In this document: positions 8,801 to 16,535 of the stretch, piece by piece
Numbering within the stretch: the first letter of the stretch is position 1
Layout of the letters: each line of letters opens with the position of its first letter
NCBI GenBank assembly: GCA_040386295.1
Contig: JAZKFR010000001.1
Location: 1 to 29,860 of the forward strand
Length of the DNA: 29,860 nt
Direction of reading: 5' to 3'
Source: JAZKFR01 sp040386295
GTDB taxonomy: Bacteria > Pseudomonadota > Gammaproteobacteria > Burkholderiales > Rhodocyclaceae
Notes under the pieces: model-generated
Databases searched by the model: none
What the model was told of the DNA's origin: nothing
The model's input: only the letters and a program-made list of their open reading frames with translations
Position numbers and translations under genes: made by a program

Positions 8801-8994
8801 GCAGCGGCCCTCCGACGGTGCTCGATTTCGATATTTCGCCCGACGAAGAGGTCAACACCAAACTCGAGCTAGCCAAGGCCTACCAAGAAATGGGCGATAG
8901 CGAGGGCGCACGTGAGCTGCTGGCAGAAGTACTGAACGAAGGTAGCGCCGAACAAAAGCAAAGTGCTCAACTGATCCTGTCGGGCCTGGCTTGA
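5848..8994 (+). CDS. fimV: FimV-like inner-membrane cell-pole/motility scaffold protein
   Basis: FimV/HubP-family proteins organise the cell pole and promote type IV pilus assembly; this role is known for the family and not tested here. The start is GTG with an AAGGTGG ribosome site. Of 1048 aa, residues 1-56 are a long basic signal region (cleavage likely near TAGAAG). Residues 57-165 form the conserved periplasmic N-domain (LGKVTVLSALGQPLRAEV to EYTFLLDPPEF). Residues about 255-312 are a LysM-like peptidoglycan-binding segment (HTVKKGETLTQIAS to GKILRIPEP). A coiled coil lies at about 410-450, then an Ala/Pro-rich linker. A membrane segment at 557-575 is followed by a KRRRRK stop-transfer stretch. 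The cytoplasmic part has a TPR-like region (about 645-735), acidic repeats each with a DLDF/LDFDL motif, and the signature FimV C-terminal domain NTKLELAKAYQEMGD (from about 1003). Its place between asd and truA is the usual one. Confidence 0.95.
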   Translation: MAKNATHKLNSRLTRARAAAKTAAKTLSIAAHTRFTPRSIVAGLALCCLAPTAGAAGLGKVTVLSALGQPLRAEVAISATREELSGMKAQLASADAFRQAGIEYASTLLGIKFVLDKNAQGSPIIKLSSDRPVNDPFIDMLLELSWPSGRLVREYTFLLDPPEFSGQSARAIVPPALNQSNATPAASASKLATEVAREATLDQAPSLAESNKLTNERRASERRTSARPQPTPRQRRVAEAAAEEGARQQETPAGTTHTVKKGETLTQIASAHKTESVSLDQMLVAVLRANQDAFDGANMNRLKAGKILRIPEPSAVEAVSPESAQKTVLTQAADWNAYRGKLAGAAERSVAKDKLGQQNTTGKITAKVEDKAAPALAPKDQVKVSKSESKSAGKAGEADLIAKDKAIKEANERLVSLEKNVADLQQLLALKNQNLAELEKQAAKRAAEKAPATSPAPVAAAAATAAAANNVSAPSNPPPDEAVSTTAPVEPAKVTAVAAAPVEPTATPAPAPAPVAAVKPVAPKVDTPPVAVDDASSELTVLTIVQDMLADKTLLLDGAAAAGGAGLLAAALLWFKRRRRKLATGQERADNKATTTPLEENTSGLVELTSNSIFNDAGGRSVDTERTSVLMTDFSQEGAGIIDTDEVDPVAEADVYMAYGRDLQAEEILLEAKQKDPTRHAIHLKLLEIYANRKALSPFEAVALELHEKTGGVGEEWQKAFAMGNKLDPQNPLFGGMPEVTEAPAFNPSATIVLATQDVDANRAAGANRAAQAVKKASAEPDFLPEIQATSTVFNGLELPQEANADASSDFASATAYVAENLDFDLGLDKQEGTHARTVAGLEFEMPSASAASGNGGAAEAAEAFPDLDFNLDTPSKAELTTPEHTQSPAPVEPMLTEFSPDAFSLAEPEADVLASAPAPASASASTPKNSAFDMASIDLNLEATMLHPAAEIEAEAKFAEAAPRTPETDFASAQMATAIDTPDSSGPPTVLDFDISPDEEVNTKLELAKAYQEMGDSEGARELLAEVLNEGSAEQKQSAQLILSGLA

Positions 8995-9004
8995 GCCAGG
9001 ATTG

Positions 9005-9024
9005 AGCCGGCGCCAAGGCCGGCT
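9005..9024 (+). other. Hairpin after fimV, weak terminator candidate
   Basis: AGCCGGC (9005-9011) pairs with GCCGGCT (9018-9024) around a 6-nt loop, 10 bp after the fimV stop. No T-run follows, so termination is doubtful. Confidence 0.4.
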
Positions 9025-9192
9025 TGGCTGCTGCGCATCTGAGCGGGTAAAGCACTCGCTTCACTCTTGTTGTAGACAAGCCTAGCCCGTGCCTGCTGGC
9101 ATGCGGCAAACGAAGAGCCAAGCGGCTCATTCGGGTCAATTAGCGTAAATAAAACACATGGGCAATCAACTGGCGATCAAGGACGTAGCGCG

Positions 9193-9993
9193 ATGCGTCT
9201 GGCGTTAAACGTTGAATACGATGGCAGCCGTTTTCGCGGCTGGCAAAAGCAGCCCACGGGCGACACCGTACAAGGCACGCTGGAAGCCGCGCTGAGCAAG
9301 GTTGCCGGCACCTCAGTTGAGGTGGTGTGCGCAGGACGGACCGACGCCGGCGTGCATGCCACAGGACAAATCGTACATTTTGACTGTCCCTGCGAACGCA
9401 GCCTGAACGCCTGGGTGCGCGGCTGCAATACTTTTCTCCCGCCCAGCATCGCGGTGCGTTGGGCGCAGCCAGTAGCCGACGATTTCCACGCACGCTTTTC
9501 AGCCTACGCTCGGCGTTATCGTTACCTCCTGATCAATCGCCCGCAGCGTCTGGGCGTTTGGCATGGCCGTGCCGGTTGGTACCACCCTCCTTTGCAACTT
9601 GAGCCCATGCAGATTGCAGCTGGCCTGCTCCTCGGCGAGCAGGACTTTTCTGCCTTTCGCGCTGCCGAATGTCAGGCACATTCGCCGGTTCGCGTGCTGC
9701 ATCAAGCCGTGCTACAGCGTTACGGCGAAACCATTGTTTTTGATTTTTCAGCCAATGCGTTTTTGCATCATATGGTGCGTAATCTGGTCGGCACCCTGGT
9801 GTACATTGGTCAAGGCAAGCACCCACCAGAGTGGATAAGCACTTTATTAGCGGCGAAAGAGCGACGCTTGGCTGCCCCCACTTTTGCCGCTGCAGGTCTT
9901 TACTTGTCCGAAGTGAAATACGCTGCGAGCTGGGGTTTACCTGAGTTTATGCCGACCGATTTGCCCTTTTTACCCCTGGCAAGTCAGGCTTAA
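9193..9993 (+). CDS. truA: tRNA pseudouridine(38-40) synthase
   Basis: Isomerises uridines 38-40 in the anticodon arm of many tRNAs. 266 aa, normal length. Motifs: the N-terminal YDGSRFRGWQKQP (9-21), catalytic Asp51 in CAGRTDAGVHATGQIVHFD, ARRYRYLL (about 110-117), DFSAFRAAECQAHSPVR, and FLHHMVRNLVGTLVYIGQGK near the C-terminus. All are intact. The ribosome site AAGGACG lies about nine bases before the ATG. A gap of about 200 bp separates it from fimV, and trpF follows after 235 bp. Confidence 0.97.
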   Translation: MRLALNVEYDGSRFRGWQKQPTGDTVQGTLEAALSKVAGTSVEVVCAGRTDAGVHATGQIVHFDCPCERSLNAWVRGCNTFLPPSIAVRWAQPVADDFHARFSAYARRYRYLLINRPQRLGVWHGRAGWYHPPLQLEPMQIAAGLLLGEQDFSAFRAAECQAHSPVRVLHQAVLQRYGETIVFDFSANAFLHHMVRNLVGTLVYIGQGKHPPEWISTLLAAKERRLAAPTFAAAGLYLSEVKYAASWGLPEFMPTDLPFLPLASQA

Positions 9994-10171
9994 ACACTGC
10001 GCGGATGACAGCGATCCACAGCACGGCCAAATCAGACAAACCGATAGCCGGGCCGCAGTCGCCCTAAATAAGCCAGACCAACACTGTGTTGCTTGATTCG
10101 CCTCAGCTGGTCTTACGACAACAAAATCTACGGCGCGTTAGCGCACGTTTGCCGCCCATCCCCTGTGCAAA

Positions 10172-10193
10172 TTGGCCTTGCCTGCAAGGCCAA
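10172..10193 (+). promoter_or_regulatory. Perfect inverted repeat in the trpF leader
   Basis: TTGGCCTTG (10172-10180) and CAAGGCCAA (10185-10193) pair perfectly around CCTG. It ends 35 bp before the trpF start and has no T-run. It could be a weak truA terminator, an operator or a leader hairpin. I saw no Trp-rich leader peptide beside it. Confidence 0.45.
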
Positions 10194-10228
10194 CGAGCCG
10201 ACCCAAGACACGTAGGAGCGCACTTAAT

Positions 10229-10879
10229 ATGCCCATTGCCACCCGCAGCAAAATTTGCGGTTTAACCCGCGTTCAAGACGTCGACGCCGCCGTTGCCGCC
10301 GGTGCCGACGCACTCGGCCTGGTTTTCTATCCGCCCAGCGCGCGCTACGTAGACTTGCCGACGGCAAGCAATTTAGCGCGCCATGTACCGCCGCTAGTCA
10401 GTGTTGTCGGGCTGTTTGTCAATGCGCAACCCGAACTCGTGTGGAAGACCTTGGCGGCAGTGCCGATTCATCTTTTGCAATTTCATGGCGACGAAGATGA
10501 AGCCTACTGCCAGCAGTTTGCACGTCCCTATATCAAGGCGGCGCGCGTGAGACCCGGGGTAGATTTGCTACAATACGCGGCTGCCTTTCCGTCAGCGCAA
10601 GCTATTTTGCTCGACGCCTTTGTGCCGGGCTTCGGCGGCGGGGGTGCGGTATTTGATTGGTCTTTAATCCCAACAACGCTCAGTCGACCGATTATTCTTT
10701 CTGGTGGTTTGCACGCAGAGAATGTCGCGGCGGCGATTCGCCGTGTTCGCCCGGCTGCCGTAGATGTGTCTTCCGGGGTTGAAATGGATCCAGCACAGAC
10801 AGGTGGGCACAAGGGTCTTAAAGACGCAGAAAAAATGCGCGCTTTTGTCGCAGCCGTACGCAGCGCCGATCTGAGCTAA
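10229..10879 (+). CDS. trpF: Phosphoribosylanthranilate isomerase
   Basis: Amadori rearrangement of phosphoribosylanthranilate in tryptophan synthesis. 216 aa from the ATG at 10229, which has AGGAG upstream and gives the usual N-terminus. The frame extends 19 codons further upstream but homology does not. Motifs: KICGLT with the catalytic Cys10, ADALGLVFYPPSARYV (26-41), VVGLFVN (59-65), LLQFHGDE (82-89), the catalytic acid in LLDAF (Asp129) with the phosphate loop PGFGGGG, then LSGGL and AVDVSSGVE near the C-terminus. It precedes trpB by 170 bp. The anthranilate branch genes trpE, trpG, trpD and trpC are elsewhere. Confidence 0.96.
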   Translation: MPIATRSKICGLTRVQDVDAAVAAGADALGLVFYPPSARYVDLPTASNLARHVPPLVSVVGLFVNAQPELVWKTLAAVPIHLLQFHGDEDEAYCQQFARPYIKAARVRPGVDLLQYAAAFPSAQAILLDAFVPGFGGGGAVFDWSLIPTTLSRPIILSGGLHAENVAAAIRRVRPAAVDVSSGVEMDPAQTGGHKGLKDAEKMRAFVAAVRSADLS

Positions 10880-11008
10880 GCCTGGCTCCGCTTTGCCTTA
10901 ACTCGGCTAAAGCATCATCTGCCGCCGCAAAAATAAGGCCGATGACTGCCTCGCCGCAGCCAGGGCAGCCATAGAGCTAAAAGCACGAGACGTGATTATT
11001 TAAAACCG

Positions 11009-11035
11009 AATTCAAAAAATTCAAAAAATTCAAAC
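11009..11035 (+). repeat. Three 9-bp tandem units upstream of trpB
   Basis: AATTCAAAA occurs twice, followed by a third copy with its last base changed, just before the trpB ribosome site (AAGGAA). It is a short AT-rich repeat with no known role. Confidence 0.5.
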
Positions 11036-11049
11036 AAGTAAGGAACCAT

Positions 11050-12264
11050 ATGAAGCCCTCTGCGCCTACTGCGTATGATTTACCCGACGCAAGCGGACAC
11101 TTCGGTGTTTATGGTGGCGTTTTTGTTTCTGAGACCTTGATTGCTGCGTTGGACGCGCTGAAAGAAGCGTATGCCCTGGCACAACGCGACGCGCAATTTA
11201 TGGCCGAACTTGACTACGATTTGCAGCATTACGTCGGCAGACCCAGCCCGATTTATCACGCCAAACGTTGGTCAGAAAAGCTGGGCGGCGCGCAAATTTA
11301 TTTGAAGCGCGAAGACCTGAACCACACCGGCGCGCACAAAATCAACAACTGTATCGGCCAAGCCATGCTGGCGCGGCGTATGGGTAAAGCGCGCGTCATC
11401 GCCGAAACGGGCGCTGGCCAGCACGGCGTGGCCACAGCCACGGTGGCGGCTCGCTACGGGATGAGCTGCGTCGTGTACATGGGGTCCGAAGACATGAAGC
11501 GGCAGGCAGCCAACGTATACCGCATGAAATTGCTCGGTGCCACGGTGGTGCCGGTAGAGAGCGGCGCAAAAACGCTGAAAGACGCGCTCAACGAGGCGAT
11601 GCGCGACTGGGTGACCCACGTTGCCGACACGTTTTACATCATTGGCACGGTCGCCGGCCCGCATCCTTACCCCATGATGGTGCGCGATTTTCAAGCCGTC
11701 ATGGGGCGCGAATCCATAGTACAAATGCAGGCTTTACAGGGGCGCCAGCCTGATGCCGTGCTCGCCTGCGTCGGCGGTGGCTCGAACGCGATGGGGATTT
11801 TCTATCCCTACATTCCAGTCGCGGGCGTACGCCTAATCGGCGTCGAGGCAGCCGGCGAGGGGATTGCGACGGGACGTCACGCTGCCGCTTTGTCGGCGGG
11901 TCGTCCTGGCGTATTGCACGGCAACCGCACCTATTTGCTACAAGACGCAGACGGCCAGATTAGCGAAACGCATTCCATCTCGGCGGGGCTTGATTATCCC
12001 GGGGTCGGACCAGAACACGCTTGGCTCAAAGATTCTGGGCGCGCTGAATACGTCTCCGTGACCGACGCCGAAGCCTTGCAAGCCTTTCATGATTTGTGTC
12101 GTCTCGAAGGCATTATCCCTGCGCTGGAATCTAGCCACGCCCTGGCCTACGCCGCGCAATTAGCCCCGACGCTGGGACAAGACAAAATTTTGCTCGTTAA
12201 TCTTTCAGGCCGTGGCGACAAAGACATGCACACCGTGGCCGAAAAATCAGGAATCACTTTCTAG
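11050..12264 (+). CDS. trpB: Tryptophan synthase beta chain
   Basis: Condenses indole with serine to give tryptophan, using PLP, in the alpha2-beta2 complex with TrpA. 404 aa. Motifs: FGVYGGVFVSETL (18-30), the PLP lysine K97 in LKREDLNHTGAHKINN, the catalytic Glu in AETGAGQHG (about 119), the phosphate loop GGGSNAMG, LIGVEAAGEG, and the C-terminal VNLSGRGDKDM. The ribosome site AAGGAA sits before the ATG. trpA starts two bases after its stop, so the two subunits are almost certainly cotranslated. A DNA methyltransferase gene that interrupts trpB and trpA in some related genomes, as I recall them, is absent here. Confidence 0.98.
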   Translation: MKPSAPTAYDLPDASGHFGVYGGVFVSETLIAALDALKEAYALAQRDAQFMAELDYDLQHYVGRPSPIYHAKRWSEKLGGAQIYLKREDLNHTGAHKINNCIGQAMLARRMGKARVIAETGAGQHGVATATVAARYGMSCVVYMGSEDMKRQAANVYRMKLLGATVVPVESGAKTLKDALNEAMRDWVTHVADTFYIIGTVAGPHPYPMMVRDFQAVMGRESIVQMQALQGRQPDAVLACVGGGSNAMGIFYPYIPVAGVRLIGVEAAGEGIATGRHAAALSAGRPGVLHGNRTYLLQDADGQISETHSISAGLDYPGVGPEHAWLKDSGRAEYVSVTDAEALQAFHDLCRLEGIIPALESSHALAYAAQLAPTLGQDKILLVNLSGRGDKDMHTVAEKSGITF

Positions 12265-12266
12265 TT

Positions 12267-13154
12267 ATGTCTCGTATTCAAGCTACTTTTCAAAACCTGC
12301 AGGCGGCGCAACGCAAGGCGCTGATTCCGTTCATCACCGCCGGCGACCCACAGCCGCAGTTCACCTTGCCTTTGATGCACACCTTGGTCAGCGCAGGCGC
12401 CGATATTATCGAACTGGGCGTACCGTTTTCTGACCCGATGGCCGATGGACCGACGATTCAACGCGCCTCCGAACGCGCTTTGGCGCAAGGCATGAGCTTG
12501 CGTCAGGTGCTTCAACTGGTGGCCGAGTTTCGTCTGCAAAACCAAAGCACCCCCGTGGTTTTGATGGGCTACGCCAATCCGCTTGAAGCGATGGGACTAA
12601 CGAACTTCGCAGCGCAAGCAGCCGAGGCCGGAGTCGATGGGGTATTGGTGGTTGATTACCCACCAGAAGAAGGCGTGTTGTTTGCGCAAGCCTTGCGAGC
12701 ACACGCCATGGACCCGATTTTTCTGCTCTCCCCAACCTCGTCTGCGGCACGCATTGCGCAAGTTGCTGCCTTGGCTAGCGGCTACGTTTATTACGTTTCG
12801 CTCAAAGGCGTGACGGGTTCGGCCGCGCTTGATGTTGCCGCTGTGGCTGAGCGTATCCCTGAAATTCGCAAACAAACCGGCGTGCCGGTCGGCGTTGGCT
12901 TTGGTATTCGCGATGCGGCGACGGCACAAGCGGTCGCCGCAATTGCCGACGCCGTCGTCGTCGGCAGCCGAATCATTGAGACGATTGAAGACGTGATGCG
13001 CGATGTCGCCCACACCAACCACGCCGACCACATCGACCAGCATGCCAACACGGCGCAAAACAGCGCCACTGTGTGCGCCAAGGTGCATCAACTCGTCGCC
13101 GATTTGCGCCGTGGCATCGACGCCTACGCGGCGCTTGAGCAAGGATCTTTATGA
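12267..13154 (+). CDS. trpA: Tryptophan synthase alpha chain
   Basis: Cleaves indole-3-glycerol phosphate to indole, which is channelled to TrpB. The catalytic residues Glu49 (IIELGVPFSDP) and Asp60 (MADGPTIQ) are at the canonical positions. Also visible are ALIPFITAGDP (18-28), VDYPPEE, FLLSPTSS, YYVSLKGVTG, VGVGFGI and VVVGSRII. The product is 295 aa, about 25 longer than usual. The extra length is a His/Asn/Ala-rich insert of roughly 25 residues near 250-272, just before the last helix. No good ribosome site is present and translation probably couples to trpB. The stop overlaps the accD start (ATGA, 13151-13154). Confidence 0.97.
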   Translation: MSRIQATFQNLQAAQRKALIPFITAGDPQPQFTLPLMHTLVSAGADIIELGVPFSDPMADGPTIQRASERALAQGMSLRQVLQLVAEFRLQNQSTPVVLMGYANPLEAMGLTNFAAQAAEAGVDGVLVVDYPPEEGVLFAQALRAHAMDPIFLLSPTSSAARIAQVAALASGYVYYVSLKGVTGSAALDVAAVAERIPEIRKQTGVPVGVGFGIRDAATAQAVAAIADAVVVGSRIIETIEDVMRDVAHTNHADHIDQHANTAQNSATVCAKVHQLVADLRRGIDAYAALEQGSL

Positions 13155-14029
13155 GCTGGCTAAACAAATTATTACCGCCCAAAATCAAACGCAATGTCAG
13201 CGGCAGCAACCGCCGTTCCTCACTACCCGAAGGTCTGTGGAGCAAATGCCCTGCGTGCGAAGCCGTGCTGTACACCACGGATCTGGAGAACAACCTCAAC
13301 GTCTGCCCGAAATGCGCGCACCACAACCGCATTTCTGCCCGTACACGTATCGATCTGCTGCTAGACACCGAAGCGCGCTTTGAAATTGGCGCCGAAGTAT
13401 TCCCGGTCGATTCGCTTAAATTTAAAGACAGTCGACGTTACCCAGAGCGCTTGCAAGAAGCGAGCGAGACAACGGGCGAAACGGATGCCTTGGTGGTCAT
13501 GCAGGGCGCAATCAAAACCGTCCCCGTAGTGCTCGCCGTTTTTGAATTTGGCTTTATGGGTGGCTCAATGGGCTCTGTGCTCGGCGAACGCTTTGCGCGC
13601 GGCGTGCGCAGCGCCGTCGAGCAAGGCCTGCCCTTCGTTTGCATCACGGCCTCAGGCGGCGCACGCATGCAGGAAGGCCTGTTCTCGCTGATGCAAATGG
13701 CGAAAACAACGGCCGCTTTGACGCAGCTATCGAATGCGCAATTACCCTTCATTTCGATTCTGACCGACCCAACGATGGGCGGTGTTTCTGCCTCGTTTGC
13801 CTTCTTGGGCGACGTGGTGATCGCTGAGCCAGGTGCATTGATTGGTTTCGCCGGCCCTCGCGTCATCGAGCAAACCGTGCGCGAAACCTTACCTGCTGGC
13901 TTCCAGCGCGCGGAATTCCTCCTCGAAAAAGGTGCAATCGACCTCATCGTCGACCGCCGCGAGCTACGCGATAAGCTCTTAGCCTTATTGACCCTATTGC
14001 AAAATCGCCCGTTAACGGCAGCGCTGTGA
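13151..14029 (+). CDS. accD: Acetyl-CoA carboxylase, carboxyltransferase beta subunit
   Basis: Transfers the carboxyl group from biotin to acetyl-CoA to make malonyl-CoA, with AccA. 292 aa. An N-terminal zinc ribbon is formed by Cys33, Cys36, Cys52 and Cys55 (WSKCPACE and NVCPKCAHHNR). The crotonase-like core shows FEFGFMGGSMGSVLGERF, CITASGGARMQEG, LTDPTMGGVSASFA, IAEPGALIGFAGPRVIEQT and EFLLEKGAIDLIVDRRE. It overlaps trpA by four bases and folC by four bases (GTGA at 14026-14029), the tight coupling usual for the trpA-accD-folC run. Confidence 0.98.
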   Translation: MSWLNKLLPPKIKRNVSGSNRRSSLPEGLWSKCPACEAVLYTTDLENNLNVCPKCAHHNRISARTRIDLLLDTEARFEIGAEVFPVDSLKFKDSRRYPERLQEASETTGETDALVVMQGAIKTVPVVLAVFEFGFMGGSMGSVLGERFARGVRSAVEQGLPFVCITASGGARMQEGLFSLMQMAKTTAALTQLSNAQLPFISILTDPTMGGVSASFAFLGDVVIAEPGALIGFAGPRVIEQTVRETLPAGFQRAEFLLEKGAIDLIVDRRELRDKLLALLTLLQNRPLTAAL

Positions 14030-15474
14030 GCCGCACGACCAGCTCAGCAGACGCCTCACTAGCGCTTTGGTTGCAGCACCTCGAAGACCTGCACCCGAAG
14101 GGTCAAGACGGCATCGAGTTGGGTTTGGATCAAGTGCGCACAGTCAAAGACAGGCTGGCGCAACAACAGCATTGCCCACTGATCATCGTCGGCGGCACCA
14201 ACGGCAAGGGCTCGACCTGCGCTTATCTCGAAGCAATTTACCGCTTTGCCGGCTACCGCGTGGGCTGTTACACCTCGCCGCATCTACTTGATTATCGCGA
14301 ACGCATACGCATCGACGGAGCACCCGTCGACGCAGAGACGCTGTGCGCTGCTTTCGCCCGGGTTGAGCACGCACGCGCGGGCAGTTTTGCTCTGCCAATA
14401 GACGCAGGTGCGCCGGTGCCTGCCGGTGCGCCCAGCCCTACCCCAGCGCCGCCCAGTAGCGCGCTCACCTACTTTGAATTTGGCACCCTCGCCGCCTGGG
14501 AAGTCTTCACCGCCCGCCAATGCGAGCTGATCATCCTTGAAGTCGGTCTGGGCGGACGCTTAGACGCGGTCAATGCTTATACGCCCGATTGCGCCATCAT
14601 CAGCAGCATTGATCTCGACCACACCGAATGGTTAGGCACGACGCGCGACGCGATTGGCTTTGAAAAAGCCGGCATCTATCGCCCCGGCACGCCCGCCATT
14701 TGCGCTGATCCGAAGCCGCCCGATTCCTTGCTACAACATGCGCACAACATCGGCGCCGACTTGCGCTACTTGGGGCGCGATTTTGGGTATTTCGGCGATA
14801 AACAGCAGTGGACATTTTGGTACCAAGACCCAGCGCAGGGTCTTGTTCGACGCAGCGGATTGGCACCGCCTGGCTTGCGTGGCGCCTGCCAGCTGCAAAA
14901 TGCTGCCGCCGCATTGCTCGCCGTTGAAAGCCTCAAAGCACGTTTGCCTGTCCCCATGCAGGCAATTCGACGCGGCCTAATCGAACCCGAGATTGCAGGG
15001 CGCTTTCAAGTTTTGGCGGGTCGTCCGGCGATCGTACTCGACGTGGCGCACAACCCACAGGCGGGGCGGGCCTTGGCCAGCAATTTGGACGAAATGGGCT
15101 TTTTTACGCAAAACCTAGCGGTGGTCGGCATGCTGCACGACAAAGACATCGCCGGGACACTCAAACCTTTGGCCGGCAAAGTGGCGTTGTGGTTGCTCAG
15201 CGCACTAGACGTAGCGCGCGGGGCGAGTGCCACGACCTTGGCAAAAATTGTGCAAGAAGAGCAACTCGGCGGACGCGTTGAATGTTATGCCAACCCAGAA
15301 GAGGCCTTTCACAGCGCTGTCAGACAAGCGGGTGAGAATGATAGAATCTTGGTCTTTGGCTCGTTTCACACGGTGGCAGCGGTGCTACGTAGGATCAATA
15401 ACCCACCTGCTGACCCACCTGCTGACCCACTTGCCAACCCAGCTACCGACACCCCCACCGCGCCGCCGACCTAA
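14026..15474 (+). CDS. folC: Folylpolyglutamate synthase / dihydrofolate synthase
   Basis: Adds glutamate to dihydropteroate and to folates, using ATP. It starts with GTG inside the accD stop. Motifs: the P-loop region VGGTNGKGSTCAYLE (55-69), YTSPHLLDYRERIRIDG (82-98), YFEFGTLAAWEVF (149-161), ILEVGLGGRLDAVNA, SIDLDHTEWLG, FEKAGIYRPG, LDVAHNPQA and VVGMLHDKD. At 482 aa it is about 50 longer than usual. One Ala/Pro-rich insert lies at about 126-146 and a low-complexity Pro/Ala/Asp tail at about 459-482 is built on a 12-bp DNA repeat. Neither should touch the active site. Confidence 0.96.
   Translation: MSRTTSSADASLALWLQHLEDLHPKGQDGIELGLDQVRTVKDRLAQQQHCPLIIVGGTNGKGSTCAYLEAIYRFAGYRVGCYTSPHLLDYRERIRIDGAPVDAETLCAAFARVEHARAGSFALPIDAGAPVPAGAPSPTPAPPSSALTYFEFGTLAAWEVFTARQCELIILEVGLGGRLDAVNAYTPDCAIISSIDLDHTEWLGTTRDAIGFEKAGIYRPGTPAICADPKPPDSLLQHAHNIGADLRYLGRDFGYFGDKQQWTFWYQDPAQGLVRRSGLAPPGLRGACQLQNAAAALLAVESLKARLPVPMQAIRRGLIEPEIAGRFQVLAGRPAIVLDVAHNPQAGRALASNLDEMGFFTQNLAVVGMLHDKDIAGTLKPLAGKVALWLLSALDVARGASATTLAKIVQEEQLGGRVECYANPEEAFHSAVRQAGENDRILVFGSFHTVAAVLRRINNPPADPPADPLANPATDTPTAPPT
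15402..15437 (+). repeat. 12-bp tandem repeat at the 3' end of folC
   Basis: ACCCACCTGCTG is repeated, with a third copy degraded to ACCCACTTGCCA, encoding PADPPADPLAN in the tail of the protein. This looks like slippage at a tolerant C-terminus. Confidence 0.6.
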
Positions 15475-15637
15475 AGTTCTTGCGCTGAACCTAAGGCAGA
15501 CGGCAAGGTGCTGGCAGAAGTAGCTCTGACGAGTCAAAACAACAAGCCAACAAGCAACAAAAACTACCTTACGCAAAGCATGACCAGCGCACATGTTTTC
15601 CTCTTGATACTTAACGCCTCTGATCGCCAAAAACACC

Positions 15638-16397
15638 ATGGCCGAACCTGTAGATCCGCATCTGCCCCACAAAAAGCGTGCTCGGCGTCGCCTGCTCGGA
15701 GCCATTGCGTTTGCCGCCTTCGCTGCCGTCGTTTTGCCCATGCTCATGGACGAAGCGCCACGGCAAGCCGGGCAAGACGTATGCGAACCTCGCTACGAAA
15801 ATCCCGGACGGCANNNNNNNNNNGACCAACGTCTCGCTGCTCGAAGCAACACCGCCACGCCTGCCTGTCGCTGAGCCAGAAAAAACACCGCCCACAGCCG
15901 CCTCAGCAGCGAGTCCTGCGGCTAAAGCACCTGCCCCGACGCCGCCCGCCCCCATGCCGCCGCAGAGCACGGCCAAAAACGAAGCAGCGAAGAAGCAGAA
16001 TGTGCCTGCCCCTGAAAAACCAGCAAAACCGACTGTCGAACGAGCAGCGCAGCCCGTCGCCGCAGCGGTGCCGCAAACGAACGATGAGACGCAACGCGCA
16101 GCGGCGATTCTGGCGGGCAAGCCTGGCACGCAGGAAAAATCTGCAAGCAGCGTGGCCAGCGGCTCGACGGGTGACTACGTCATTCTGATCGGCGCTTTCT
16201 CTAAATCAGCCAACGTCAAGCAACTCCAAAGCAAAATCAACGGATTAGGGATTAAAACCTTCACCGAGCCGCTAGACACGCCGCAAGGCAAAAAAACCCG
16301 CGTGCGCGCAGGCCCTTTCGCCAGTCGTGATGCCGCTGAAAAAGCGCAGGCGCGTATTTTGGGTCTCGGCGTCAACGGCGTAATCGCCGCGCGCTGA
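15638..16397 (+). CDS. SPOR-domain cell division protein (DedD-like), interrupted by an assembly gap
   Basis: SPOR proteins bind denuded peptidoglycan at the division septum. From the ATG at 15638 the sequence begins MAEPVDPHLPHKKRARRRLL and continues into a membrane segment (about 19-37). That frame runs to the gap at 15814. After the gap the coding frame differs: an Ala/Pro-rich linker leads to a clear C-terminal SPOR domain (YVILIGAFSKSANVKQLQSK, then FTEPLDTPQGKKTRVRAGPF and DAAEKAQARI) ending at 16397. The frame change can be explained by the unknown true length of the gap or by an error just before it, since KIPDG appears in the downstream frame before the Ns. I treat it as one intact gene in reality. 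Position between folC and cvpA is conventional. Confidence 0.85.
15814..15823. other. Assembly gap of 10 Ns
   Basis: Ten N bases sit inside the SPOR gene. A round 10 suggests a placeholder, so the true length is unknown. Confidence 0.99.
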
Positions 16398-16535
16398 CTT
16401 GGACGCGCCACAAGAATCCGTAGCGATGATCTGGCGCACCTACTGCTGCCGCAACAACACAGCATACCGAGTGATTCGGCCGCACCGATCCAGCAGGGCA
16501 AACCCTGCCCGCATGAGCAGAAACGCTAAGACCTG

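Noticed and set aside
13438..13947. Minus-strand 169-codon frame within accD
   Set aside because: Antisense shadow of a clear accD; no independent support.
15508..16188. Plus-strand 226-codon frame across the N gap rich in Arg and Ser
   Set aside because: It is a different frame from both halves of the SPOR gene and its composition is typical of an out-of-frame reading of GC-rich coding DNA.
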